From: Oscillospiraceae bacterium | Lineage (GTDB): Bacteria; Bacillota; Clostridia; Oscillospirales; Oscillospiraceae | Length of the DNA stretch: 64,000 nucleotides | Reading direction: 5' to 3' | Assembly: GCA_017502285.1 (NCBI GenBank) | Contig: JAFVVH010000045.1 | Location: forward strand, 1-64,000 | Shown: piece by piece, positions 32,492 to 40,504 of the stretch | Numbering within the stretch: position 1 is the first letter of the stretch | Layout: each line of letters starts with the position of its first letter | Position numbers and translations under genes: made by a program | Notes under the pieces: model-generated | Databases searched by the model: none | Seen by the model: only the letters and a program-made list of their open reading frames with translations | Told to the model about the DNA's origin: nothing

Positions 32492-33255
32492 TTCTTTGCG
32501 CCCCCCTTCTCCTGAGCTGCAGAACCTTTTTCCTGATGGCGGCCTTTGTATCTGGTGTTATCCGTCGTAAATACCGGAATCTGACCCAACACCGGGAATG
32601 CAAACAGAGAGGTCAGGTCCCCCTCATCCTTGATGCGCACATCCATCAGGAACTGGATGAGCACATATGCAAACACCAGCATCATTCCCATTGCCGTTCC
32701 CAGAACGCAGTTCTTGATGAGGCTGGGAGAAGCCGGATTTTCCGGAACAGCTGCATAATCCACGATTTTCGCGGAGGTGCCCGCCACAAACGATTCAATT
32801 TCTTGGGGGGCAATCTCTGCTATGGCATTGGCAATTTTTGCCGCCTGATCAGGATCTGGATGAACGATAGAAAACTTGAACAGCTCCGTCTCGCCTATCT
32901 GTCTGGCAGACATGACTTTTCGAATATCCTTGGGTGAAAGATCCATCCCGGTCTCGTCCGCCACTTTGGTCAGCACAGCGTCGCTGCCGATGATCTGGAT
33001 GTATGTAGCCACCAACTGCTGTGCCGCCATCAAGTTTGTGCCGGAAAGATAGGCAATATCCTCACCGCGTCTGATGTTGTTCACGTATACTGTCACGTTG
33101 GCCTGGTACATGGGTGTTACAAAACACGTGGTGTACCAGAAGGAAAGCATGCCTGCGATAACCGCCGTGACCACAAAAAGCCACCACTTGTTCAGACAGG
33201 CGACAAGCAGTTTTTGCAGGTCGATTTCGAACCCTTCATTCTTTTCATTCAACAT
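32488..33255 (-). CDS. Wzz/CapA-type polysaccharide co-polymerase
   Basis: A 255-aa membrane protein of the Wzz/CpsC family. The first helix is KWWLFVVTAVIAGMLSFWYT near residue 25, an extracytoplasmic domain follows (MYQANVTVYVNNIRRGEDIA), and the second helix is CVLGTAMGMMLVFAYVLIQF near 195. The cytoplasmic tail activates the separate kinase. It sets chain length of an exported polysaccharide. The ATG at 33255 is chosen over an upstream GTG because AAAGGGAG lies 10 bp before it. It is the first gene of a five-gene unit. Confidence 0.9.
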   Translation of the reverse strand: MLNEKNEGFEIDLQKLLVACLNKWWLFVVTAVIAGMLSFWYTTCFVTPMYQANVTVYVNNIRRGEDIAYLSGTNLMAAQQLVATYIQIIGSDAVLTKVADETGMDLSPKDIRKVMSARQIGETELFKFSIVHPDPDQAAKIANAIAEIAPQEIESFVAGTSAKIVDYAAVPENPASPSLIKNCVLGTAMGMMLVFAYVLIQFLMDVRIKDEGDLTSLFAFPVLGQIPVFTTDNTRYKGRHQEKGSAAQEKGGAKK

Positions 33256-33355
33256 AGCTCTTAAACTCCCTTTGTCCTTTGTCACATTTCCGTTTCTTTA
33301 TCCCATGTCAGCAACACAAAATACACTTTTTCCAGGCTATAAGTACTGACAATAT

Positions 33356-33384
33356 ATTATAACGCAACCTTTCCGGCATTGCAA
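33356..33384 (-). promoter_or_regulatory. Promoter of the wzz operon
   Basis: TTGCAA (33379-33384), 17 bp, TATAAT (33356-33361) on the minus strand, about 100 bp upstream of the wzz start. Confidence 0.75.
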
Positions 33385-33502
33385 GGACCTTTTATAAAAA
33401 GCTATTCTCCCCTTTTCTTTCACAAAAACCCTACTTCCTCTTCCCTTTTCCACGGCTTTTATGTATAATACTCCGGAAGAAACTCTACGGAAGGATGATT
33501 TC

Positions 33503-34519
33503 ATGTCAGTATTGGTCACCGGAGGCGCCGGTTATATTGGCAGCCACACCTGTGTGGAACTGCTGCAGTCCGGCTACGACATCGTTGTGGTGGACAACCT
33601 CTCCAACTCCTGTCCAGAGGCCCTGCGCCGGGTGGAGCAGATCACCGGAAAGACGATTCCTTTTATCGAAGCGGATGTGTGTGACGAGGCGGCACTGGAA
33701 GCCATCTTCACCCTGCACTCCATTGATGCCGTCATCCACTTTGCCGGTCTGAAGGCCGTGGGCGAAAGCGTGCGCAAGCCGCTGGAGTACTACACCAACA
33801 ATCTGGTCAGCACCCTGACCCTGCTCAACGTCATGCGTGCCCATGGGGTGAAGAATTTTGTCTTCTCCTCCTCCGCCACGGTGTACGGCGATCCCGCCAG
33901 CGTTCCCATTCGGGAGGACTTCCCCACCGGCGGCACCACCAATCCTTACGGAACGACCAAGTATTTTCTGGAGCAGATCGTTAAGGACTACTGCGGCGCC
34001 GATCCTTCCTTCAATGCGGCCCTGCTGCGCTACTTTAACCCTGTGGGCGCCCACAAAAGTGGCCTGATCGGCGAGGATCCCAGTGGTATCCCCAACAACC
34101 TGACTCCCTATATTGCACAGGTGGCGGTAGGCAAGCTGGAAAAGCTCCACGTCTATGGCAACGACTACCCCACTGCCGACGGCACCGGTGTGCGTGACTA
34201 CATTCACGTGGTGGATCTGGCTAAGGGCCACGTGGCCGCGCTGAAAAAGTTGGAAAGCAACTGCGGCCTGTTTATTGTCAATCTGGGCACAGGCAATGGC
34301 TACAGCGTGCTGGATGTGCTCCATGCCTACGAAAAAGCCTGTGGCAAGACCCTGCCCTACGTGGTGGACCCCCGCCGCCCCGGCGACATTGCCGCGTGCT
34401 ATGCCGACCCGAAAAAAGCCCTGGACGAGATGGGCTGGAAGGCCGAGCTTGGCATTGAGGAAATGTGTGCCTCCAGCTGGAACTGGCAGTCCAAAAATCC
34501 CAACGGCTACCGGGGCTGA
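33503..34519 (+). CDS. galE: UDP-glucose 4-epimerase
   Basis: A 338-aa extended SDR that interconverts UDP-glucose and UDP-galactose. [18 protein letters not shown] is the NAD site, VVVDNLSNS follows, [12 protein letters not shown] and [11 protein letters not shown] carry the catalytic Ser, and [16 protein letters not shown] the Tyr and Lys. [19 protein letters not shown] and [12 protein letters not shown] complete the family pattern. The start at 33503 is the family start; the upstream ATG reads through the promoter. A TATAAT lies just upstream (TGTATAATACT, near 33464). It provides sugar nucleotides for the surrounding surface-polymer genes and for Leloir metabolism. Confidence 0.96.
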   Translation: MSVLVTGGAGYIGSHTCVELLQSGYDIVVVDNLSNSCPEALRRVEQITGKTIPFIEADVCDEAALEAIFTLHSIDAVIHFAGLKAVGESVRKPLEYYTNNLVSTLTLLNVMRAHGVKNFVFSSSATVYGDPASVPIREDFPTGGTTNPYGTTKYFLEQIVKDYCGADPSFNAALLRYFNPVGAHKSGLIGEDPSGIPNNLTPYIAQVAVGKLEKLHVYGNDYPTADGTGVRDYIHVVDLAKGHVAALKKLESNCGLFIVNLGTGNGYSVLDVLHAYEKACGKTLPYVVDPRRPGDIAACYADPKKALDEMGWKAELGIEEMCASSWNWQSKNPNGYRG

Positions 34520-34532
34520 ACTAAAAGATGGC

Positions 34533-34565
34533 AAAAGCAGGACATCTGAGGATGTCCTGCTTTTT
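34533..34565 (+). terminator. galE terminator
   Basis: The stem AAAGCAGGACATC / GATGTCCTGCTTT with a TGAG loop, followed by TTT. It starts 13 bp after the galE stop. Confidence 0.85.
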
Positions 34566-34572
34566 ACACACG

Positions 34573-34610
34573 AAAGCGGAGGACGGCATGAAGCCGTCCT
34601 CCGCTTTTTT
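34573..34610. terminator. Second, bidirectional terminator
   Basis: A 15-bp perfect stem (34573-34587 with 34593-34607) around ATGAA, with T6 on the plus side. It backs up the galE terminator and can serve the converging solute-binding protein gene. Confidence 0.8.
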
Positions 34611-34631
34611 GCTGTAAGTTATGATCAGGGC

Positions 34632-36284
34632 TTAGCCTTCGCGGTCCACAGCAGCCTGAGTGTTCTTGATCAGGGTGCTCAGACCCATCTTCTCCATGGT
34701 GTCCAGATAGTCCTGCCACTGGGCATCGTCGTCGATGTCCCACTGACCCACGGCGAACTTGGCGCGAGCTTCCTTCAGGTAGGTCTTGATATTAGCCAGA
34801 GCGGCGCCGTTCTCCTCCGTCTCTTCGAGGGTATAGACGGTGCTGAAGAACAAGGGGCTGGGGTTGTGCTCGTCCGCGTAGGGCAGGTTGGCTTTCTGGA
34901 TCTGGCCCAGCATACCGCCGCGGTAGTTGTTGGGAGTCTCCTCCGAGGCATCCTTGGTGTAGCTGCCACCGGACCAGGGGGAGCCGCTGCCGTACCAGCC
35001 AACGTAAGGACCATTGGTGCCCCAGGTCTTATTGCCGGGCTCGTTAAACGCGTCGATGATCTCGCGGACCATGGGCATGCCGGACTTCAGATCGATGTCC
35101 TCCACCCAGTCCACGCCCTCCTCGCCGCGGCGGCAGGCGCGGGCCACGTCGATATCACAGAAGGACATGAGGAACTCGGCAGCAAGGTCAAAGTCCTCGC
35201 AGTCGGTGGTAATGTAGTGGCTGGAGTTGGTCGTCTTGGTACGCACGGGGATGTAAGAGCCCTCCAGAGGGGGCAGAGCGGCGTACTGGAACACGTCCTC
35301 GTCGCCGGCGGTAACGTAGTTAACGGGATAGCCGAAGATCACGCCCGCGGTGGTGGCGCCTTCGGCAGGGGTCCAGATGGAGGACAGCTCGGCCTTTTCC
35401 TTGATAGTCCAAGTCAGGGAGGTCAGCAGCTTCTCTTCCACCAGATCGCGCAGGGCGCGCACACCGTTGCGGTACTCCTCGGTGACGTAGGGCACGTCGA
35501 TCTTGCCGTTTTCGTCGTAAGTATAGAAGTACATGTCGTTGCAGTAGTCGCCGAAGTTGTTGATGATCCACTGGGGCGCATCACCGCAGTACAGGGTGGT
35601 GGAGCCGATCATGGGGATCTCGTCGGCTACGCCGTTGCCGTTGGGGTCCTTGTCGCGGAAGGCGCGCAACACTTCTACCAGCTCATCATAGGTGGTGGGC
35701 ATCTCCAGACCCAACTTGTCCAGCCAGCTGGTGTTGATGAAGGGCATGGCCACGGTGCGGTCGGTGTCGGAGGGGCAGGAAGAGGGCCAGTAGTACATGG
35801 CGCCGTGAGGATCGCGCTTGGAGTACAGGGCCTGTCTGCGGGTGTCCTCACCCACGAACTCCACCATCTTCTCGTGCCAGCCGTACTTCTTGGCCAGCTC
35901 CCAGTCGGGGTCGTCGAAGTAGGGGGCCAGGTCCATGAAGTAGCCGTCCTGACCGTAGAGGTGGATCTCGTCGGTGTTCAGAGAGAAGTTGAACAGGACG
36001 TCGGGCAGCTTCTCGCCGCCGGCCACCATGGTGGTCAGCTGGCTCTTGCGCTCGCCGGAGTCGCTGGCGAAGAAGACGAACTCGATGTCGCAGTCCAGAT
36101 AGTCCTCCATGTAATTGGTAAACCAGTTGTCTTCATAGTCAGTGATTTTGGCAGAGTTGCCGATGCCGATGGTCAGCACTCTGCGGCCGGCCTCCTCGCC
36201 GGAAGATGTGCCAGGGTCTTTGCCGCAGGCGGCCAGGCTCATCACGGTGGCCAGTGCCAGCAGCAGGGAAACGATACGCTTCAT
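34632..36284 (-). CDS. Orphan extracellular solute-binding lipoprotein (sugar type)
   Basis: A 550-aa family 1 extracellular binding protein of the long LipO-like class. The lipobox is SLAAC near residue 20 (IVSLLLALATVMSLAAC). The mature protein has the PDVLFNFSLNTDEIHLYG ligand-domain segment, MPFINTSWLDKLGLEMPTTY, a DKDPNGNGVADEIP calcium-binding-like loop and an APQWIINNFG stretch. The usual ABC permease partners are not adjacent, so it is an orphan here. GGAGGAACACT precedes the ATG. A ~190-nt leader with a compact multi-stem structure separates it from its promoter, suggesting control at RNA level. Confidence 0.88.
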   Translation of the reverse strand: MKRIVSLLLALATVMSLAACGKDPGTSSGEEAGRRVLTIGIGNSAKITDYEDNWFTNYMEDYLDCDIEFVFFASDSGERKSQLTTMVAGGEKLPDVLFNFSLNTDEIHLYGQDGYFMDLAPYFDDPDWELAKKYGWHEKMVEFVGEDTRRQALYSKRDPHGAMYYWPSSCPSDTDRTVAMPFINTSWLDKLGLEMPTTYDELVEVLRAFRDKDPNGNGVADEIPMIGSTTLYCGDAPQWIINNFGDYCNDMYFYTYDENGKIDVPYVTEEYRNGVRALRDLVEEKLLTSLTWTIKEKAELSSIWTPAEGATTAGVIFGYPVNYVTAGDEDVFQYAALPPLEGSYIPVRTKTTNSSHYITTDCEDFDLAAEFLMSFCDIDVARACRRGEEGVDWVEDIDLKSGMPMVREIIDAFNEPGNKTWGTNGPYVGWYGSGSPWSGGSYTKDASEETPNNYRGGMLGQIQKANLPYADEHNPSPLFFSTVYTLEETEENGAALANIKTYLKEARAKFAVGQWDIDDDAQWQDYLDTMEKMGLSTLIKNTQAAVDREG

Positions 36285-36317
36285 GTAGTGTTCCTCCTAA
36301 AGATTTCTTTTTATTTC

Positions 36318-36410
36318 CACTCAATGCCATGCCGACGGTCACAGGCCTACTCGCCGGAGCGCACCCCGGCACAGGCCTCCCCCCGCTACGAAGGAGCGGC
36401 ATTGATATAT
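36318..36410 (-). ncRNA. Structured 5' leader, riboswitch-like, of the solute-binding protein mRNA
   Basis: In the minus-strand leader an 8-bp closing stem (36398-36405 with 36321-36328) encloses two inner elements. One is a hairpin CCGCT/AGCGG (36383-36399, competing with the closing stem). The other is a longer arm in which AGGCCT (36373-36378) pairs with AGGCCT (36343-36348) and CCGGC pairs with GCCGG around an 8-nt loop. The block is GC-rich inside an AT-rich intergenic region and ends about 20 nt before the ribosome-binding site. I do not recognise a known riboswitch class. Confidence 0.45.
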
Positions 36411-36456
36411 GGACAAATGCACAGAGATGACACTGCTTTTCATCATGCACTTTAAT

Positions 36457-36485
36457 ATTGTAGCAAAATCATCAAGAATTGGCAA
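36457..36485 (-). promoter_or_regulatory. Promoter of the solute-binding protein gene
   Basis: TTGCCA (36480-36485), 17 bp, TACAAT (36457-36462) on the minus strand. It implies a 5' leader of about 165 nt. Confidence 0.68.
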
Positions 36486-36531
36486 TAAGTATTTTGTCTT
36501 TCGCTATAAGAATTTTTACGGCCCGAAAAAC

Positions 36532-36563
36532 AAATGAGCCGATTGACTACAATCGGCTCATTT
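36532..36563. terminator. Terminator of the CdaR-type regulator gene
   Basis: A 13-bp perfect stem (36532-36544 with 36551-36563), followed on the minus strand by a short T-rich stretch (TGTTTTT), 19 bp after the regulator stop. Confidence 0.75.
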
Positions 36564-36582
36564 ATATTTTGGATTATGATAA

Positions 36583-37674
36583 TTATGACTCAATGCCACG
36601 GGAAATGAGGTATTTTTTGACCATAAGCGCTACTTTGAACGTGATAGCATCGTCAAACTCCCGCAGGTCAAGACCGGTAAGCTTTTTGATTTTCTCCAGC
36701 CGGTACACCAAAGTATTGCGGTGGACGAACAGCTTGCGGGCCGTTTCGGACACGTTCAGGTTGTTCTCGAAGAACTTGTTGATGGTAAGCAGCGTCTCCC
36801 GATCCAGCGCGTCGATGGGGTTCTTCTTGAAGACCTCCTGCAGGAACATCTGGCACAATGTGGTGGGCAGCTGATAGATCAGGCGGCCAATACCCAGATT
36901 TTCATAATTGATGATGCGCTTTTCCGTGTTAAACACCTTGCCCACATCGATAGCCACACCGGCCTCCTTATAGGCGCGGGCCAGATCGCGGATGTGACCC
37001 ACAACGGTACCGATGCCGATGACCACCTTGATGTTCAGTTCCTGCTCTACAGCGTCGGCGATCTGCTTTGCGATCTTGTGCAGGTCCTTGCTCTCCGCCC
37101 CTTCGGGCATCTGCTTGATCAGGGCAACGTCCGTCTCGCTGATGGACAGGACGAAGTCGGTCTGCTTGTCGGGAAACAGGTTCTGGATCACGTCAATGAT
37201 GGTAATATCTGCCGGGTCCAGCTGACGCACAAGGAAGGCAGCCCGGGGTACCTCGGACACAAAGTGCAGTTCCTTTGCACGGGTATAGATATCGCCCAGC
37301 AGGATGTTGTCAGAAATGATATTTTTGACGAAGGTGGCCTTGTCGTGCTTTTCCTCGTAATAGGACTTGGCCCCGTTGAAGGCCACGGCGGCCATGGAGC
37401 ACAGGGTAGCAGCCTGCTCATCCTCGCCCTGCACGAAGGCGGCGTAATCAAACTGAGCGCCCCAGCCCATCAGCGGCTTGAAGGTACGGCCCTCGTAATG
37501 CGCCTGAGGCATTCCGGCGGCATTCAGCGCGGCAACGGCACCGGCCCACTGCTCACCCATCCAGGCAAGCTCGGTACAGGCAACTACGTTACCCTCCGCA
37601 TCGATCACACCCACGGCGCGGTCCGCGCTCTCCTTCATCTGAAGCACAACACCCTGAAAAATCCGGTTGGCCAC
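36583..37674 (-). CDS. CdaR/PucR-type transcriptional regulator
   Basis: A 363-aa regulator. The N-terminal ~100 residues resemble the sugar-diacid-recognition sensor (GVIDAEGNVVACTELAWMGE). A GGDEF-like degenerate central domain follows (~130-270: VIGIGTVVGHIRDLARAYKE). The C-terminal PucR helix-turn-helix holds DRETLLTINKFFENNLNVSE, TARKLFVHRNTLVYRLEKIK and a final FKVALMVKKYL. This is the CdaR architecture. The ligand is unknown. It is transcribed toward the orphan binding-protein gene and could regulate it, but no site is evident. Confidence 0.85.
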   Translation of the reverse strand: MANRIFQGVVLQMKESADRAVGVIDAEGNVVACTELAWMGEQWAGAVAALNAAGMPQAHYEGRTFKPLMGWGAQFDYAAFVQGEDEQAATLCSMAAVAFNGAKSYYEEKHDKATFVKNIISDNILLGDIYTRAKELHFVSEVPRAAFLVRQLDPADITIIDVIQNLFPDKQTDFVLSISETDVALIKQMPEGAESKDLHKIAKQIADAVEQELNIKVVIGIGTVVGHIRDLARAYKEAGVAIDVGKVFNTEKRIINYENLGIGRLIYQLPTTLCQMFLQEVFKKNPIDALDRETLLTINKFFENNLNVSETARKLFVHRNTLVYRLEKIKKLTGLDLREFDDAITFKVALMVKKYLISRGIES

Positions 37675-37712
37675 AACGATCCCCTCCTGATTCTAATGTC
37701 ACTATGTGATTC

Positions 37713-37742
37713 ATTATAATCGGAGCACAGCGGGTTTTGCAA
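37713..37742 (-). promoter_or_regulatory. Promoter of the CdaR-type regulator gene
   Basis: TTGCAA (37737-37742), 18 bp, TATAAT (37713-37718) on the minus strand. Confidence 0.65.
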
Positions 37743-37784
37743 GAGTTTTTTTCGTTTTTTTGTGAAAAATGCCGAAAATGCGGT

Positions 37785-38501
37785 TTATCCCTCTCCCACA
37801 TCTTTCCGCAATCCTGTCAACTCTGCCTGCGTCAACTCGCGCCAACCGCCTTCGGGCAGGCTGTGATCCAGCTTCAAGCTGCCCATGGACAGCCGTTTCA
37901 GGTAAACCACCGGCTTGCCGCAATGGGCCAGCATCCGCTTGACCTGATGGAACTTCCCCTCCTGCAGTGTGACGAGGCAGGCGCTGCCGTCTTCCAGAGG
38001 CCTCAATTGTGCCGGCAGGCATTCCAACCCATCACCCAAAGTTATCCCCTGTCGGAAGGCCTGCACGTCCTGTCCGTCCACCCGACCCTCTATACGGGCA
38101 AAGTACACCTTGTCCACGTGACTTTTGGGGGCCAGCAGGCGATGGGCCAGTTCTCCATCATTGGTCAGCAGAAGCAGACCCTCTGTATCCTTGTCCAACC
38201 GCCCCACCGGGAACAGCCCCTGCTTGCGGTAATGTTCGGGCAGCAGGTCCAGCACGGTACGCTGGTGCTTATCCTCTGTGGCAGAAAGCAGACCCCCGGG
38301 TTTGTGCAGCATAATATACGTAAAGCGTTCACACCTTACGTTCTTTCCGTCCACCAAGATATCGTCCGTCGGCTCGTACTTCTCCTCCGGACGCAGTACG
38401 GCACGGCCGCAGGCCGTCACTCTCCCCTGCCGCACCAGCTCCTTAACCTCTTTGCGGCTCCAGCGGCCCGTTGCGGCCAAAATCTTGTCCAGGCGTTCCA
38501 T
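37785..38501 (-). CDS. rsuA: Pseudouridine synthase, RsuA/RluB family
   Basis: A 238-aa enzyme. An S4 RNA-binding domain (ERLDKILAATGRWSRKEVKE) precedes the synthase domain, which has MLHKPGGLLSATED, the catalytic GRLDKDTEGLLLLTNDGEL near 105 and KVYFARIEGRV. The later QEGKFHQVKRMLAHCGKPV and LKRLSMGSLKL segments are typical of RsuA/RluB. It most likely makes pseudouridine 516 in 16S rRNA. The ATG at 38501 follows GAAGGGAG; the longer ORF is unsupported. Confidence 0.9.
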   Translation of the reverse strand: MERLDKILAATGRWSRKEVKELVRQGRVTACGRAVLRPEEKYEPTDDILVDGKNVRCERFTYIMLHKPGGLLSATEDKHQRTVLDLLPEHYRKQGLFPVGRLDKDTEGLLLLTNDGELAHRLLAPKSHVDKVYFARIEGRVDGQDVQAFRQGITLGDGLECLPAQLRPLEDGSACLVTLQEGKFHQVKRMLAHCGKPVVYLKRLSMGSLKLDHSLPEGGWRELTQAELTGLRKDVGEG

Positions 38502-38594
38502 GCTCCCTTCCCCTTTCTTTTTTCCTATTGTAACATATCCGGCAGCAAATGGACATAAAAATGAGCAGGAAATCATTTGGAAGGAGAATGTGCT

Positions 38595-39077
38595 GTGTTG
38601 ATCGTGACCGCAAAGGTCCCCCGGCGCAAGCTGGCCCTCTGTGCGCTGGCGGCAGCGGCCCTGTGCTGCTGCGCTTTACTGGTGAATGTGGGCTTCCTGC
38701 GTACCTCTCTTGGCGTAGAAGCCGCTGCCGTAGTCAGCCCCAAGGGCATCAAGACCAACGAGGACCGAATCGCCTATCTCGGGGAATACGGCTGGCAGGT
38801 AAAGGAAGAACCGCTGGCCACTCAAGAGTTGATCGTCCCCAAAGAGTTTGATGAAAGCTACACCGACTACCTTGCATTACAGTCCCAACAGGGCTTTGAT
38901 CTGGAAAAACACGCAGGCAAACGGCTCAAACGCTATACCTATGAGATCACCAACTATCCTACGGGGGAAAGCGGCGTACAGGTCAACCTGCTGATCTATA
39001 AAAACACCGTGGTGGGAGGTGAAGTGCTCTCAGCGCGGTTGGATGGCTTTCTACACGGACTTACGCCGCCCGCCTGA
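38595..39077 (+). CDS. DUF4830-like exported/anchored hypothetical protein
   Basis: A 160-aa protein with one N-terminal transmembrane helix (LALCALAAAALCCCALLVNV) and an extracytoplasmic domain (KTNEDRIAYLGEYGWQVKEE, then LDEKHAGKRLKRYTYEI-like and GVQVNLLIYKNTVVGGEV). This matches clostridial DUF4830 proteins, of unknown function. I choose the GTG at 38595 because AAGGAG ends about 10 bp upstream; a TTG at 38577 would place the site inside the gene. It is flanked by convergent and divergent genes and appears monocistronic. Confidence 0.72.
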   Translation: MLIVTAKVPRRKLALCALAAAALCCCALLVNVGFLRTSLGVEAAAVVSPKGIKTNEDRIAYLGEYGWQVKEEPLATQELIVPKEFDESYTDYLALQSQQGFDLEKHAGKRLKRYTYEITNYPTGESGVQVNLLIYKNTVVGGEVLSARLDGFLHGLTPPA

Positions 39078-39116
39078 GAAAAAGCCCACGCCCGGCGCAG
39101 TGCTTGTTTGGCATGA

Positions 39117-39149
39117 AAATACCCGGAGGACGCAGTCCTCCGGGCATTT
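39117..39149. terminator. Hairpin between DUF4830 and mscS genes
   Basis: The stem CCCGGAGGAC/GTCCTCCGGG (39122-39131 with 39135-39144) with a GCA loop is followed by short T runs in both directions (ATTTTC on the minus side). It serves the converging genes. Confidence 0.7.
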
Positions 39150-39158
39150 GTAAGCATA

Positions 39159-39986
39159 TTATTTCTCTACAACGTGGACGTTCAGGTGGTCATACGTCAT
39201 CTCCACCCCTGCCGCGTCAAAGGCAGGCTTCAAGCCGTCCATCAGGTCGAAGTAGACATCCCAGTAGTCCGCGGCGGCGCACCAGACACGAATGGTGTAC
39301 TCAATGCTGCTGGAACCGTAATTGGACACCCGCACGAAGGGGGCGGGATCCGCATGGATACGGCTGTCGGCGGCAACAAGCTTGGCTGCCGTGTCCTTGA
39401 CCAGCTGGATGGGTGCCTCGTAGGAGGCAGTCACCTGAATATCCACCCGGCGGGTATCGCGTCCGTTGTAATTGACGATACGAGCCGCGGCAATGTCACT
39501 GTTGGGCACATGGATCACTTTGTTATCCGGGGTGATCAGCGTGGTGTAGGCCAGACCCACCTGATACACTGTACCACTGTTGGCTCCGGCCTCCACAAAG
39601 TTGCCGGCCGCAAAGGGCTTGGTCACCAGCAACTGAATGCCGCCGGCCAGATTGGACAGGGTGCTCTGCAGGGCAAGGGACACAGCAAGGCCGGCCACGC
39701 TCAGTAGAGCCACCAGACTGGTCACGTCCACACCCAGCGTACTGAGCACGATGAGAATGGCGATAAAATACAGTACCACCTTGAGGATGGAGCCAATAAA
39801 GTTGCTCAGAGTCTGCTCCAAGCGGCTCTTGTTCAGCATGCGGCCGAGGATATTGGTAATCACCTTGACAGCGATCAGGCAGGCCACGATGGTAAAGAGC
39901 ACCTTAATGATGAGGGTCAGGGAAATGTTCAGTGTGAAGGAAGTCAGGGCACCGCCCACGGTGCTGACGGCTTGATCAGGGGTCAT
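39159..39986 (-). CDS. mscS: Small mechanosensitive channel, MscS family
   Basis: A 275-aa channel. Three transmembrane helices occupy ~15-125; the pore helix reads LLSVAGLAVSLALQSTLSNLA followed by GGIQLLVTKPFAAGNFV. The beta domain has YQVGLAYTTLITPDNKVIHV and the PNSDIAAARIVNYNGRDTRR segment, and the C-terminal alpha/beta domain ends in HVVEK. The size equals minimal MscS. It opens on hypo-osmotic shock. It lies 20 bp after a DtxR-type regulator and is likely co-transcribed with it. Confidence 0.93.
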   Translation of the reverse strand: MTPDQAVSTVGGALTSFTLNISLTLIIKVLFTIVACLIAVKVITNILGRMLNKSRLEQTLSNFIGSILKVVLYFIAILIVLSTLGVDVTSLVALLSVAGLAVSLALQSTLSNLAGGIQLLVTKPFAAGNFVEAGANSGTVYQVGLAYTTLITPDNKVIHVPNSDIAAARIVNYNGRDTRRVDIQVTASYEAPIQLVKDTAAKLVAADSRIHADPAPFVRVSNYGSSSIEYTIRVWCAAADYWDVYFDLMDGLKPAFDAAGVEMTYDHLNVHVVEK

Positions 39987-40006
39987 GGTCTTTTCTCCTT
40001 TTCTTC

Positions 40007-40384
40007 TTATTTTTCAGGGGATGACTCACCTACGTGTTTTTTGATGCACGCAAAGGTCTCCGCACTTAGGGCATGTTCCATACGGCAGGCATCGTTGGCC
40101 GCGATCTCCGCGGGTACACCCAGAGAGGTGAGCCACCGGGTGAGCAGATGATGCCGCTCGTACATGGTGCGGGCCACCTGCTCCCCCTCTTGCGTCAGGG
40201 TAATGGCACCCGATTTTTCCATCTGGATATATCCGTCCGCGCGCAGGATGGACATAGCCCGACTGACAGAGGGTTTGGAATAGCCCAGCTTTTGTGCCAC
40301 GTCGATGGAACGCACCGCACCCTTCTCCTGCCGAAGGATAAAGATGGCCTCCAGATAATCTTCTCCCGATTGATGCAGATGCAC
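40007..40384 (-). CDS. DtxR/MntR family metalloregulator (short form)
   Basis: A 125-aa regulator. The winged helix includes EDYLEAIFILRQEKGAVRSI, DVAQKLGYSKPSVSRAM and ITLTQEGEQVA. The dimerisation and metal domain has a YERHHLLTRWL segment and NDACRMEHALSAETF, with the Glu/His/Cys ligands expected in MntR-like proteins. There is no C-terminal SH3 domain. It probably senses Mn or Fe. The start is GTG at 40384 behind GAGGTGA. Which genes it controls is not evident. Confidence 0.86.
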   Translation of the reverse strand: MHLHQSGEDYLEAIFILRQEKGAVRSIDVAQKLGYSKPSVSRAMSILRADGYIQMEKSGAITLTQEGEQVARTMYERHHLLTRWLTSLGVPAEIAANDACRMEHALSAETFACIKKHVGESSPEK

Positions 40385-40460
40385 ACTTTCACCTCATTTG
40401 TCAAAGGATCTGCTTTGGTATGCGTTGATTATATCATGTGCGTGTTTTTCTTGCAACACA

Positions 40461-40499
40461 AAACCGAGTCGGGTCGGAGCGTGGCTCCGCCCCGACTGT
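40461..40499 (-). terminator. Terminator of smsCB
   Basis: The hairpin AGTCGGG-CGGAGC / GCTCCG-CCCGACT (40467-40497, one mismatch) lies 7 bp after the smsB stop. On the minus strand it is followed by CGGTTTTG, a weak U tract. Confidence 0.65.
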
Positions 40500-40504
40500 T
40501 TTAA

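Noticed and set aside
34275..36455. 726-aa plus-strand ORF across galE end and the binding-protein gene
   Set aside because: It runs through two strong terminators and is antisense to a clear solute-binding lipoprotein.
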